Shown here: one piece after another, positions 10,561-23,021 of the stretch | How the letters are laid out: every line of letters begins with the position of its first letter | How positions within the stretch are numbered: position 1 is the stretch's first letter | NCBI RefSeq assembly: GCF_964355755.1 | Contig: NC_092674.1 | Location: forward strand, 28,758,001-28,822,000 | DNA from: Antedon mediterranea | Taxonomy: Eukaryota; Echinodermata; Crinoidea; Comatulida; Antedonidae | Direction of reading: 5' to 3' | DNA length: 64,000 nucleotides | Notes under the pieces: generated by a model | Seen by the model: the letters and a program-made list of their open reading frames with translations, nothing else | The model's database searches: none | What the model was told of the DNA's origin: nothing | Made by a program: the position numbers and the translations under genes

Positions 10561-11506
10561 TTTAAAATATTTCGTCAAAACGTTGATCCACAACTTGTTT
10601 GTCATTCATTTTTATTAATTATTTAATTAAGAAATTCATATTTGTATAGCATTGGGATAGCTATACAGGTATTATGTGGCGTAGGATGTGCACGTACGAG
10701 AACTTTGCCGCATGCAATTTTGGGGTCTGATTACAATCTGCAGCAGACAACAAGCGAACAACATACAGTATATCAAAAATACAATAATTAATGAAATACT
10801 GTAATATTGTTTATTTTTATTATTAAAAATCACAAAAAAATATATTATACATAACCATATATTTATTACTTGAATTAAGTTGAATACAAAACATTTTGAA
10901 TTAATTTATGAACATGTTATGTATAACCTTAGCAGCAGACGACCAAATTGACCTTGTGTGACCCCAGCCATGCAGTACAACGTGGAATAAACCGGAACAA
11001 CATAAACATATGGAACTCCTCTTGCTGAGTTAGTACACTTAATTTTATTTACTGTTTATTGTGTTTAGCCTATACATATCTCAGTGTAATAATAGTATAT
11101 AAAATTTAGTTGTTTAGGTCAGTTGCTGATATCCATATTATGGTTTAGAGATACGTTAAAATTCATACATGAAAGGCTAGGCTAGGCCATGGAGTACTTT
11201 ACTCCATATGGCTAGGCTTACCTAAAATAGCTTATCATCAGTGTGGGCCTGTGCTGTGTGTGGTGTGCCATACCTCCGGAGTCGGGACTGGGCCAGCAGC
11301 AGCTAGGAGAAGGCTTAGCTTCCAGGAAATCAGTGACTAGTCTCTACTAATACGATTCAGTTTATGGTGGTGTGTAAAAAACTATAAAATAAAAAGGAAG
11401 GTATTTCCACAACATACCTCCTGCCTATAAAAACTAAAAAAATGTAAAGTATATATACGGACCCTATATATATTATATTATAAAGTATGTTATCATGTTC
11501 ATAGTT
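10561..11506. other. FPGT upstream region
   Basis: About 950 bp before the FPGT start codon. No conserved promoter element was recognised. The stretch 11170-11340 is less AT-rich than its surroundings and may include the transcription start or 5' UTR, but no site can be assigned from sequence alone. Confidence 0.35.
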
Positions 11507-13532
11507 ATGGAAAACGATGAAATTAAAGATGCCACTACAAAACGGATAAGAAAGTTTCAGGAAATCAGAGGTTTGTTTTTTGGTGGAACATGTCGTTTTA
11601 ATGTAAATCACTACTAATGTCTTAAATGAATAGATCTGCAAGTTCGCTATATAATCCATACCTTCAAAATGATTAAATTGCAGGGAAAGATATTGGCAAT
11701 GTTCAGTTTTGGGATATTGTTGTAATAACTGCAAGAGATGAGAATCAAAGAAGAGCTTACGATCTCCAGCTAAAGGAAAAACTGGAGAATAAACAGCTCC
11801 CTCTTGGGGTGAAATATCTTTCTATTGCAGATCCACCTGAAGCAAAAGTTGGTAAGTTTACTGAAATTAAAAATACTGTATAAACATATAAATAATTATT
11901 TAGATTTTAAAATGTTTTATTTTAAAATATTGTATTTCAAATTCAAACTATAGCTATTTTTGTAATTTATGTAAATTAAAAACAAGCTAAACTAAAAACC
12001 TACCTACTTTAGACACATAAATTATCTTATATTTCTTTGCAGGTAATGGAGGATCAACAATGCATGTACTGTTGCAGTTAAAGACTCGGTTTGAAAATGA
12101 CCTAGCATCAATGAAAGTGCTGCTGATTCATGCTGGGGGTTATAGCCAACGATTACCCAACGCTAGCCTGCTGGGCAAAGCATTCATGCCTCTACCCCTG
12201 GGGGATCCATTATATCAAATGCTGGAGATGAAGCTAATTACGTACATTGATTTACCTTCAAGAATGGATCCAGGAGTGTTTGTGTGTTCTTCTGATACTC
12301 TTGAGCTGTTTGTTTTGGACAGAGGTCATCACAATCATTCTTGGTCTTTCAAGAGTCCAGGATTCACCGCTCTGGCACATCAGTCATCTTTATTGATAGG
12401 CACAACTCATGGAGTCTTTGTATTGTCTGAAGATTTGGATTTGGATTCTAATGATTCCGTCTTCACTGAATCTCTACAGTTTCTTCATAAACCGTCGGTG
12501 GATGTGATGAAAGAGATGGGTGCTGTTAGACAGCACTCCTCTGGATCTAAAGACTTTGTGTTCACAGATAGTGCCTATTTTATGGACTACCATACAGCAA
12601 ATAGATTAATAGACTTCTATCAGAATCACGCACCAATACTTTGTGAGATTGATGCATATGGTGATTTTTTACAAGCTCTTGGTTGCAGGGGATCATCAGA
12701 ATATACAAAGAATTCGCAAAATGTTAGTGAAGAGACTGGTAATCTTGTTTCTACTCGAGAACAAGTCTTTCAACTTCTTACAGGAACACCATTCCATGTC
12801 ATAGCTTTTAACAAATCTGTGTTCTATCATCTGGGGACGACAACCGAATACCTTCACCATCTCTGTGAAGATGTTCAACTCTTGAACCAGTTAGGAGCTG
12901 CTTGGAATGATAACACGACCACAGAACCTAGACATAAAAGGATGAGAACGACTGATGGCAGACCAGGAAGGATGTGTTTGATGCATTCTGTGATTGATGA
13001 ACAAGTAGTAAAAACTATGTCAATTGTGGAATACTGCCATCTTAAAAATGTCAGAATTGGCAACAACTGCATCATCAGTAACTGCAAACTAAAGTCAAAA
13101 CAACTGGTTGTGGTTCCTGACAACACATTTCTTAGCACTGCATGTATTCAAATTAGACACAAACAAATGTATGTTACCTTCATCTTCAACATCCACGACA
13201 ATTTAAAACAATCTTCACGTTCTTTAGCAGATTTAAATTTTTTCAGGCAACCTGTGGAATCAATTTTTTCTGAAAATCAAGAAGAGATTAAGGCAACATT
13301 ATTTCCTCTAAATTGTGCAACTTTCAAGCTATGGGAGATGAAGATGTTCACACCTTCTGAAACAATGGAAGAGTCTGTAACCATAGCTTTGAAGTTACAG
13401 GTGGACATCACATCCAATATACAATTGAAATTGTCAGAATTCTCAAAGTCGTTGTCCATGGATGATATACTAAACATGAAGTTTGTTGAGGGCGTCCTTC
13501 AATACAGACGGAATCTTGCTGTCATTTTGTAA
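11507..13532 (+). CDS. FPGT: Fucose-1-phosphate guanylyltransferase (GDP-L-fucose pyrophosphorylase)
   Basis: Cytosolic salvage enzyme that makes GDP-L-fucose from L-fucose-1-phosphate and GTP, downstream of fucokinase; it supplies the donor for fucosylated glycans. Three exons: 11507-11570, 11684-11851 and 12043-13532 (TAA 13530-13532), with GT-AG junctions and both introns in phase 1. The product is 573 residues, close to the vertebrate length. Recognisable blocks: KVGNGGSTM across the exon 2/3 junction (residues about 76-84); IHAGGYSQRLPNASLLGKAF (about 106-125), the nucleotide-binding signature of this family; PLGDPLYQMLEMKL just after; and LMHSVIDEQV in the C-terminal part. The start at 11507 is the first ATG in frame with exon 2; an upstream non-coding exon is possible. 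The stop codon lies about 25 bp before a large satellite array, so the 3' UTR must use satellite sequence. Confidence 0.95.
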
Positions 13533-13557
13533 TTAAATTGCCATACTTGACTGACTG

Positions 13558-14210
13558 TAATATGCACTGATGTCCATAGTACAGGAATTTTTTCGAAAAA
13601 AAATTGACAAATTATCGACTTTTTAAAATATGTTGAGGTATCATGTGCAGAACACATTATATGCATCTGCGTATGCCAATTTATGATATAGTAATCAGTT
13701 ATGTAGAAAAATAAAAAAATCGAAATTTGGGCATTTTTCGTAAATTTTCTTGTACAAGAAAATGGCCAAATTATCAACATTTTAAAATTCAATTATTATG
13801 CAATAATTTTGCCATATATAAACATATATTGTGTTATCATCATCTTAGAAAGTCATAGTAACCACTTATCTCAAAAAATAAAAAGGTCGAAATTTGTCAA
13901 TTTTTCGAAAATTTCCCTGTATACAGGACTATTTTCAAATTTTTTTTCAAAATATCGACCTTTTAAAATTCAATTATTATGCAATAATTTTAGCATTTAT
14001 GCATATATATTGCGTTATTATCGTCTTAGAGAGTCATAGTTACCAGTTGTATAGAAAAATAAAAAGGTCTAATTTGGGCATTTTTCGAAAATTTCAAAAA
14101 TGGCCAAAATATCGACCTTTTAAAAATTAATTATTATGCAATAATATTGCCATATATGAACATATATTGTGTTATCATCATCTTAGAAAGTCGTAGTAAC
14201 CAATTTTACA
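13558..14210. repeat. Left margin of the palindromic satellite, diverged units
   Basis: Units related to the main array but degenerate: ATAGTACAGG half-palindromes, GAAAAATAAAAAGGTCGAAATTTG segments (each with AATAAA), and hairpin-1 remnants with GTGCAGAACACATT in place of the core GCGCAGA...TCTGCGC. A variant peculiar to this margin has TTCAATTATTATGCAATAAT. AATAAA at 13710-13715 is the first polyadenylation signal after the FPGT stop codon. Confidence 0.8.
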
Positions 14211-17200
14211 GGGAAATTTGCGAAAAATGGCCGATTTTCGACCCTTTTATTTTTTGACATAAATGGTTACTATTGCATAATAAACATGCGCAGAGACGAA
14301 TAATGGGTTCTGCGCATGTCAATTGTGCTATAGTAACCACTTTTGACATAACTGTCAAAAAATAAAAAGGTTGAAAATTTGCCATTTTTTTGATAAAATC
14401 CCTGTACTATAGGACAGGAACATTTCTAAAAAATAGCCGATTTTCGAACACTTTTTTTGTGACATAAATGGTTACTATATACATGGTTACTATATACATG
14501 CGCAGAGTCAACTAATGGGTTCTGTGCTTGTTAATTGTGCTATGGTAACCAATTTTGACATAAATGGTTACTATAGCATAATATACATGCGCAGAGTCGA
14601 CTAATGGGTTCTGCGCATGTTAATTGTGCTATGGTAAACAGTTTTGACACAAATTATTATTATTATTATTTATTGCCAAAAACCAGATACAAACAAACAA
14701 AAACACAGAAACTACGGGAGTAGGTAGTAGTAAATGGTTACTATAGCATAATATACATGCGCAGAGTCGACTAATGGGTTCTGCGCATGTCAATTGTGCT
14801 ATAGTAACCAGTTTTATTGAAAAATAAAAAGGTCAAAAATTGGCCATTTAAAAAAAAAAATCCCTGTACTATAGGACAGGAAAATTTCTGAAAAATAGCC
14901 GATTTTCGACCCTTTTATTTTGTGACATAAATGGTTACTATAGCATAATATACATGAGCAGAGTCAACTAATTGGTTCTGCGCATGTTAATTGTGCTATG
15001 GTAAACAGTTTTGACATAAATGGTTACTATAGCATAATAAACATGCGCAAAGTCGACTAATGGGTTCTGCGCATGTCAATTGTGCTATAATAACCAGTTT
15101 TATCGAAAAATAAAAAGGTCGAAAATTGGCCATTTTTTTGAAAAAATTCCTATACTATAGTACAGGAAAATTTCCGAAAAATGGCCGATTTTCGACCCTT
15201 TTATTTTTTGACATAAATGCTTACTATAGCATAATATACACGCGCAGAGCCGACTAATGGGTTCTGCGCATAGTAATTGTGCTATAATAACCAGTTTTAT
15301 CGAAAAATAAAAACGTCGAACATTGGTTACCTTAGCATAATAAACATGCCCAGAGTCGACTAATGGGTTCTGCGCATGTTAATTTGTGCTATAGCAACCA
15401 CTTTTGACATAAATAGTTACTATAGCATAATAAAAATGCGCAGAGTCGAATAATGGGTTCTGCGCATATCAATTGTGCTATAGGAACCAGTTTTATCGAA
15501 AATAAAAAGGTCGAAAATTGGCCATTTAAAAAAAAAATCCCTATACTATAGTACAGGAAAATTTCCGAAAAATGGCCGATTTTCGACCCTTTTATGTTTT
15601 GACATAAATGCTTACTATAGCATAATATACACGCGTAGAGTCGACTAATGGGTTCTGCGCATAGTAATTGTGCTATAGTAACCAGTTTTATCGAAAAATA
15701 AAAAGGTCGAAAATTGGCCATTTTAAAAAAAAAATCCCTCCGAAAAATGGCCGATATTCGACCCTTTTATTTTTTGACATAAATGGTTACTATAGCATAA
15801 TATACATGCGCAGAGTCGACTAATGGGTTCTGCGCATGTCAATTGTGCTATAGTAACCAGTTTTATTGAAAAATAAAAAGGTCAAAAATTGGCCATTTTT
15901 AAAAAAAAATCCCTGTACTATAGGACAGGAAAATTTCTGAAAAATAGCCGATTTTCGACCCTTTTATTTTGTGACATAAATGGTTGCTATAGCATAATAT
16001 ACATGGGCAGAGTCAACTAATTGGTTCTGCGCATGTTAATTGTGCTATGGTACCCAGTTTTGACATAAATAGTTACTATAGCATAATAAAAATGCGCAGA
16101 GTCGAATAATGGGTTCTGCGCATATCAATTGTGCTATTGGAACCAGTTTTATCGAAAATAAAAAGGTCGAAAATTGGCCATTTTTAAAAAAAAATCCCTA
16201 TACTATAGTACAGGAAAATTTCCGAAAAATGGCCGATTTTCGACCCTTTTATTTTTTGACATAAATGCTTACTATAGCATAATATACACGCGTAGAGTCG
16301 ACTAATGGGTTCTGCGCATAGTAATTGTGCTATAGTAACCAGTTTTATCGAAAAATAAAAAGGTCGAAAATTTGCCATTTTTTAAAAAAAATCCCTGTAC
16401 TATAGTACAGGCAAATTTCCGAAAAATGGCCGATATTCGACCCTTTTATTTTTTGACATAAATGGTTACTATAGCATAATATACATGCGCAGAGTCGACT
16501 AATGGGTTCTGCGCATGTCAATTGTGCTATAGTAACCAGTTTTATTGAAAAATAAAAAGGTCAAAAATTGGCCATTTTAAAAAAAAAATCCCTGTACTAT
16601 AGGACAGGAACATTTCTGAAAAATAGCCGATTTTCGACCCTTTTATTTTGTGACATAAATGGTTGCTATAGCATAATATACATGGGCAGAGTCAACTAAT
16701 TGGTTCTGCGCATGTTAATTGTGCTATGGTAACCAGTTTTGACATAAATGGTTACTTTAGCATAATATACTTGCGCAGAGTCGACTAATGGGTTCTGCGC
16801 ATGTTAATTGTGCTATAGGAACTACTTTTGACATAAATAGTTACTATAGCATAATAAACATGCGCAGAGTCGAATAATGGGTTCTGCGCATATCAATTGT
16901 GCTATAGGAACCAGTTTTATCGAAAATAAAAAGGTCGAAAATTGGCCATTTTTAAAAAAAAATCCCTATACTATAGTACAGGAAAATTTCCGAAAAATGG
17001 CCGATTTTCGACCCTTTTATTTTTTGACATAAATGCTTACTATAGCATAATATACACGCGTAGAGTCGACTAATGGGTTCTGCGCATAGTAATTGTGCTA
17101 TAGTAACCAGTTTTATCGAAAAATAAAAAGGTCGAAAAATGGCAATTTTTTTGAAAAAATCCCTGTACTATAGTACAGGAAAATTTCCGAAAAATGGCCG

Positions 17201-18990
17201 ATATTCGACCCTTTTATTTTTTGACATAAATGGTTACTATAGCATAATATACACGCGTAGAGTCGACTAATGGGTTCTGCGCATGTTAATTGTGCTATAG
17301 CAACCACTTTTGACATAAATAGTTACTATAGCATAATAAACATGCGCAGGGTCGAATAATGGGTTCTGCGCATATCAATTGTGCTATAGGAACCAGTTTT
17401 ATTGAAAAATAAAAAGGTCAAAAATTGTCCATTTTTTGAAAAATCCCTGTACTATAGTACAGGAAAACTTCCGAAAAATCACCGATTTTCGACCCTTTTA
17501 TTTTTTGACATAAATGGTTACTATAGCATAATATACATGCGCATTATTATGGTTACTATAGCATAATATACATGCGCAGAGTCGAGTCAACTAATGGGTT
17601 CTGCGCATGTTAATTGTGCTATGCTAACCAGTTTTGACATAAATGGTTACTATAGGATAATAAACATGCGCAGAGTCGACTAATGGGTTTTGCGCATGTC
17701 AATTGTGCTATAATAACCAGTTTTATCGAAAACTAAAAAGGTCGAAAATTTTCCAATTTTTGAAAAATCCCTGTACTAAAGTACAGGAAAATTTCCGAAA
17801 AATGGTCGATATTCGACCCTTTTATTTTTTGACATAAATGGTTACTATAGCATAATATACACGCGTAGAGTCGACTAATGGGTTCTGCGCATGTTAATTG
17901 TGCTATAGCAACCACTTTTGACATAAATAGTTACTATAGCATAATAAACATGCGCAGGGTCAAATAATGGGTTCTGCGCATATCAATTGTGCTATAGGAA
18001 CCAGTTTTATTGAAAAATAAAAAGGTCAAAAATTTTCCATTTTTTGAAAAATCCCTGTACTATAGTACAGGAAAACTTCCGAAAAATGACCGATTTTTTA
18101 CCCTTTTATTTTTTGACATAAATGGTTACTATAGCATAATATACATGCGCATTATTATGGTTACTATAGCAAAATATTCATGCGCAGAGTCGAGTCAACT
18201 AATGGGTTCTGCGCATGTTAATTGTGCTATGCTAACCAGTTTTGACATAAATGGTTACTATAGGATAATAAACATGCGCAGAGTCGACTAATGGGTTTTG
18301 CGCATGTCAATTGTGCTATAATAACCAGTTTTATCGAAAACTAAAAAGGTCGAAAATTTTCCATTTTTTTGAAAAATCCCTGTACTATAGTACAGGAAAA
18401 TTTCCGAAAAATGGCCGATATTCGACCCTTTTATTTTTTGACATAAATGGTTACTATTGCATAATAAACATGCGCAGAGTCGAATAATGGGTTCTGCGCA
18501 TGTTAATTGTGTTATAATAACCAGTTTTATCGAAAAATAAAAAGGTCGAAAATTAGTCGACTAATGGGTTCTGCGCATGTTAATTGTGCTATAGTAACCA
18601 CTTTTAACATAAATAGTTACTATAGCATAATAAACATGCGCAGAGTCGACTAATGGGTTCTGCGCATGTTAATTGTGCTATAGTAACCAGTTTTATCGAA
18701 AAATAAAAAGGTCGAAAATTGGCCATTTTTTTGAAAAATCCCTGTACTATAGTACAGGAAAATTTCCGAAAAATGACCGATTTTCGACCCTTTTATTTTT
18801 TGACATAAATGGTTACTATAGCATAATATACATGCGCAGAGTCGACTAATGGGTTCTGCGCATGGTAATTGTGCTAGGGTAACCACTTTTTACATAACTG
18901 GTTACTATAGCAAAATAAACATGCGCAGTGGCGAATAATGGGTTCTGCGCATGTCAATTGTGCTATAGGAACCAGTTTTATTGAAAAATA
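14211..18990. repeat. Palindromic satellite array, homogenised core
   Basis: Two alternating palindromic modules. Module 1 is a hairpin with outer arms GGTTACTATAGCA / TGCTATAGTAACC and inner arms CATGCGCAGA / TCTGCGCATG (15785-15797 with 15846-15858, and 15805-15814 with 15829-15838). Module 2 has arms AAAAGGTCGAAAATTGGCCA / GGCCGATTTTCGACCCTTTT around an 18-bp perfect palindrome, CCTGTACTATAGTACAGG (for example 18741-18758). I count about 32 copies of module 1. Modules occur singly or doubled, giving spacings near 90 and 200 bp, and larger blocks of about 600-760 bp recur (near 15448, 16104 and 16868; also near 17536 and 18146), which is higher-order structure. Open frames in the array are by-products of the repeat, not genes. 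Confidence 0.93.
14651..14738 (-). mobile_element. Retroposon 3' end inserted in the satellite
   Basis: On the minus strand this reads as a 3' end, TTTTTGGCAATAAATAATAATAAT-like (given in parts: TTTTTGGCAATAAA then (TAA)n). It interrupts a satellite unit between GACACAAAT and AAATGGTTAC, so AAAT appears duplicated at the site. It is the only clear foreign insertion in the core array. Confidence 0.6.
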
Positions 18991-19310
18991 AAAAGGAAAT
19001 GTATATATTTATTAGAGAGTCATAGTAACCAGTTATCAAACAATAAAAAATTTGAAATGTGGGCATTTTTAAAGAGAGTCATAGTAAAATATTTTAAAAT
19101 ATGTATTGAGGTAACATGCGCAGAACACATTTTGTGCGTCAGCGCATATAAATTTATGATAAATAAAAAGGTCAAAATCTGGCCAATTTTTGAAAAAATC
19201 CGTGTACTATTAGGCCTAGTGCATGAAATTGTCAAAAATAAAAGGGTCGAAGTTTGGCCAAAGTGGGCCTACTATATTTCTAAAAATATGTTGAGGTAAC
19301 ATACGCAGAA
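18991..19310. repeat. Right margin of the palindromic satellite, diverged units
   Basis: Returns to the diverged form seen at 13558-14210: AGAGAGTCATAGTAACCAGTT, AATATGTTGAGGTAACAT and GCGCAGAACACATT motifs. The array is therefore framed on both sides by the same older variant around a uniform core. Confidence 0.75.
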
Positions 19311-20540
19311 CACATTTTCTCGGCGTACCTTGGTTTTGCAATGTAGGAGCGGGAAAGTTAAGCGCAGACTACATAAAATGATGACCATTCACCCTGTCGA
19401 TTTCCTATATCTCTTAATAGGGGATTTAGTTACAACTTACAATAAACAGTTTTTACAGTAAAAATCTTCTTTTTTTTCCAATTTGTTGAAAGTGCAACTG
19501 GGAGGGGGGGGGGGGGTATCGTTATTCAACTTTTTGATTTCTTACGCGATTACTCAGAATTGTGCCAAACCTCTCTTCTATCTGGTCATCTCATCCCTTT
19601 TGTTGGAAAAGTTCGGACAATTTTTTTTTCTTTACAAAGGAGTTACCTGTGCAGGATATAATAAAACAAACGATCACAGCAGATGTGGCAGCCTATTATC
19701 TACCTTAGATGGGCATGGATAGGCCGCGCCAGGGAGTTGAATTTTTATTTTACAATCCTGGATAGGCTTAGGACTACTTGTGATTGTGAAAATGTGCGTA
19801 AATTAATATATAATCTAGTTCGATGGTTGAGTTTATTACTTCAAACGGACTGGAAAATGGTCAAGCCCTTCCCTGGTAGTGGAGGGGGAAATATGAGAAG
19901 TGGGTGGATATGGGGTGTGTGGATATTTACTCAAAAAGATTGTTTTAGGCCTCGTAGATTTAGATACGGTAAGATTGGTAAAGACCAGGGAAACTGGTAA
20001 AGACGTAACCGTTTTCGCTGTGGGCTACAGACTTCGTCTTGCTCTAAAATTAGTCTCCTTATCCAATAGTGTCGTAATAACACTTCCGATATCTATACAT
20101 CCTCGTGTACAGACCACACACGATTTTAATTGAGGATTACCTTTCAGATTACATATGTTTGATTGTCTTATCACCGACAAAAATCACCCAGTCCAGATTA
20201 TACCTTACAATTAGCTCCGAAAAAGATCAATGCCACGTGTGAACTACTTCCGGTTAGGATACCTACACACCCTCCCTCACGCGTGGCTGTTAGATAGAAA
20301 TCAGGACGGTGAAAATGTGTCTATGAAAAGGGAATGAATGCTTGGTGGTTCCCCGTTGGTGATAGCTCAGCTGCTAGGCCCGTTTATATATGAGGCATAA
20401 AACAATTGGTTTGATGATCAGCAACGAGTCATCCTATTATAGAACTGAATAATATAGAAACGTAACTCATCATCATCTGTCATTATTTTCTTTGCCTGTC
20501 AATTTCATCAACTCCTGCTCAACTCTACCAATCCCATACC
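19311..20540. other. Unannotated stretch right of the satellite
   Basis: No supported gene. A homopolymer of 13 G lies at 19504-19516. Overlapping frames at 19683-20133 have no recognisable domain and no plausible splice structure. A segment near 20360-20380 (GATAGCTCAGCTGCTAGGC) resembles a tRNA box A, but no matching box B follows at the right spacing. Confidence 0.4.
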
Positions 20541-20544
20541 TCAC

Positions 20545-20805
20545 GTGCCCGCCCATACTTTATATCATGATGATGAAACTCGTCGTTCAAAATTGCAGAC
20601 CCTAAAATATGGACTAACCTACCAACTGAAATTAAATATTCCCCAACAATTGCTTTATTCAAAGCTAGATCTCGATTTAATTTTTTTTCACAAACTAAAC
20701 ATTTTTTTCGATTTTTTTTTGTATTTAAAACAGGACCACAACGCAAGACAGGTTTTCTTTAGTTGATTGTTTAATCCTGTGTAAAGATGCTGTTAAATAA
20801 AAAGA
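20545..20805 (+). pseudogene. LINE 3' fragment (end of reverse-transcriptase ORF)
   Basis: A short frame ends with residues resembling the extreme C-terminus of CR1/L2-like ORF2 proteins (LLYSKLDLDLIFF), followed by AACAGGACCACAA and a tail ending in AATAAA. The same tail pattern occurs at 21630-21700 and 45115-45172, so these are 5'-truncated copies of one LINE family. Confidence 0.5.
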
Positions 20806-21439
20806 TATCATAGCGCATGCTTATCAACACGATTCGATTTTGGCACGCGTAACGGAATATCGCGGACCTGGGAAGGTTTCAGATAATTGATAATTTTCTA
20901 TGATACTTATATCTGTTTCTATAATTTCTTATATTGCTTTAAAATGCCACTCAATTATAATCGACAGTGTCAATAACATTCACTATAAATATTTTGTAAT
21001 TTTTGTTTATGAATTTAAACAAAATAAACAAATTCAGCTGAACGCAGTACGAAAATTTAATATTCATTGTATAACAATCACAAAACAGAGGGAGCAAGGT
21101 AAACCAAATACTATTTACAAAAACATTTTAAAAAAAATAGTTTCTGATAAGTCTCAAATTATTTCACATACATCAAAGGTGTTTCTATGTCAATTTGTTT
21201 TTAGAAAATTCTCGAAGTTTCTGAAGGTCTAGGCTTACATTTAAAGATCCATCGTAGAATTGCTAGAAGATTGGTCTACCTGATTGGCGCCAATTAGCAC
21301 TACATTATTATTGTTATGACAATAGATCAAAACAAATTAATCGAATGATTTAAAATTAAAAACAGTATGAAGGAAATACAATTCAGTTAATTTAGTTCCT
21401 CCACACACCTTTTTATTAATATAAAAACAACCAATGTAC

Positions 21440-21700
21440 TATAGGGTTGGCCTGGTCTTATCAACAACATTTCCATCAACAGTTTCCGAGAAGTCAAGCC
21501 TTAAACATTTCAAAAGTACCACAAATAATTCGAACAAACAAACTTTGTCTTCTTAGCAATATATTTTTAAAGTTATCACAAGATCAAGTTTTAAGCTTTT
21601 TTTTAAACATTTTATGTTATATGGAAAAACAGGACCATATGTAAAACAGGTGCAATAATATGTTTTTATCCTGTCTAATATGTTTTTAAATAGATAAATA
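21440..21700 (+). pseudogene. LINE 3' fragment, second copy
   Basis: Carries the tail motif AACAGGACCATATGTAAAACAGG followed by ATCCTGTCTAATATG-like sequence, as in the copies at 20545 and 44997. The short frame before it (21447-21644) is too degenerate to align to the reverse transcriptase with confidence. Confidence 0.4.
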
Positions 21701-22038
21701 TGAAAATATCTCTTGCCTACATTGATTCGTTATCTACTTGTTCTATATGTAGGCCTACGGTAAAAATTCATAATTTTTGATTATGTGTCAATGTCATGGA
21801 ATTTATGGATTATACAACGTGTTTACAGGAGTTAAAGTGCATAGTAGAATCCAGAAAATACACTTATTCTCACTCCTGAAGAAGATCAAAGATATTGATC
21901 GAATTGTTGAGAAGCTTAAAAGATGTTTTGTTTAGAACTAAAATATACGTGGTACAACACACTGTATAATGTTGTGTATAGGCCTATACAGTATTTAATT
22001 TCACACCTTAATAACCAAATAATAATTAACCAATTCAA

Positions 22039-22196
22039 TTTTATATTTCAGTTTTGATCAGTTGACTACATAGTTTAACACCTACATAGTACAATATTAA
22101 TTACAATATATATATATTGCAAAATATGTAATATAATCTCTCAAATGATTGAGCGAGTTGGAAACAGATGTATTTTCTTGTATTAAACAAGAAATA
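22039..22196 (+). repeat. Direct repeat, copy 1 (158 bp)
   Basis: Nearly identical to 23283-23442; the differences seen are one substitution (AAATGATTG against AACTGATTG) and the length of the internal (TA)n. Both copies run from TTTTATATTTCAG to AAACAAGAAATA. They are 1,244 bp apart. Could be terminal direct repeats of a small LTR-type (TRIM-like) element or a recent segmental copy. Confidence 0.85.
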
Positions 22197-22739
22197 ATTC
22201 TCACACCTCTGGAATTGTTGACGTTTCACTTAAAAAGAAAATGTTCTTTTTTGATAATAAATAAATAATAATAAATATCATTTTTGTCAAATTGTTATTA
22301 AAACATTCAATCTTACCGACCTACGGTCTCCTGTAACGACAAAATGTTTTCCATTTCTCCAACTAATACTGAGTTAAATGTTATATACTAATTTTAAAAT
22401 CTATTGTGTTATGATTTTAAATTGATATATTAACCTATCCCGTTTTATATTTTTGGAAAATTGCAATGTTAGAATAAAATATTTTAAAATATATGCCTTT
22501 CCCTTTTATAATATTACAACTAACTACCATCCTTACGCGGATAAAAGGGTCTGGTTTCCGGTACAGTAAATTATCCGGTATATTTTCACATTGATAATTA
22601 ATTGAATCATTAAGAACATTCATTTCATCATTGGCTTACATAATTATGCAGTCTTCATCATCTTACGATGTTGGGTAAGTTTTAAAAATTGTTAATGTAT
22701 TTCTTTCAGTTTAATTCATTCATTTCATTACATTTATGG

Positions 22740-23021
22740 TCAAACACCGTAAAATAATAGTACATGGTTTGGAATTATTTTCGTTTGTTCAAAGTTAAAA
22801 ATGCACATAAAAATACACAAATGAGTTAAAAAGGCTAACATTTGGTAAAATATAGATAAAAGACATCGTTTAAAATACAAAATACAACGTTTCCAAGTTT
22901 CATTGAATTGCCTCAATGCAGTAGGGAGAAACGAGTTTCTCATTCTATTGGTTTTCCATCTTGGATACACTAAACGCCCTGACTTACTAAAGACACTAAT
23001 GGTGGAGAGGGTGATACTCAT
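22740..23021 (-). pseudogene. LINE reverse-transcriptase C-terminal fragment
   Basis: On the minus strand this frame contains PRWKTNRMRNSFLPTALRQF, which resembles the conserved C-terminal block of CR1/L2/RTE-like ORF2 proteins (an Arg-Thr-Asn-Arg-x-x-x-Ser-Phe-x-Pro-x-Ala pattern). Nothing upstream on the minus strand matches the rest of a polymerase, so this is a 5'-truncated remnant. It lies between the two direct repeats at 22039 and 23283. Confidence 0.6.

Noticed and set aside
12696-13477. Minus-strand frames opposite FPGT
   Set aside because: They lie antisense to the well-conserved FPGT exon 3 and have no recognisable domain.
15389-18886. Frames in the palindromic satellite with repeated Leu-Cys-Ala-Glu-Pro-Ile
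   Set aside because: Repeat translation only; the same peptide recurs in each unit and is broken at unit junctions.
13558-19310. CRISPR array
   Set aside because: Eukaryotic context, no unique spacers of constant length, and no associated genes; the repeats are palindromic satellite units.
19683-20133. Overlapping 77- and 105-codon plus-strand frames
   Set aside because: No similarity to any domain I know, no splice signals in agreement, and the two frames overlap each other.
20360-20420. tRNA-like box A (GATAGCTCAGCTGCTAGGC)
   Set aside because: No GGTTCGAATCC-like box B at the required distance and no pairing acceptor stem.
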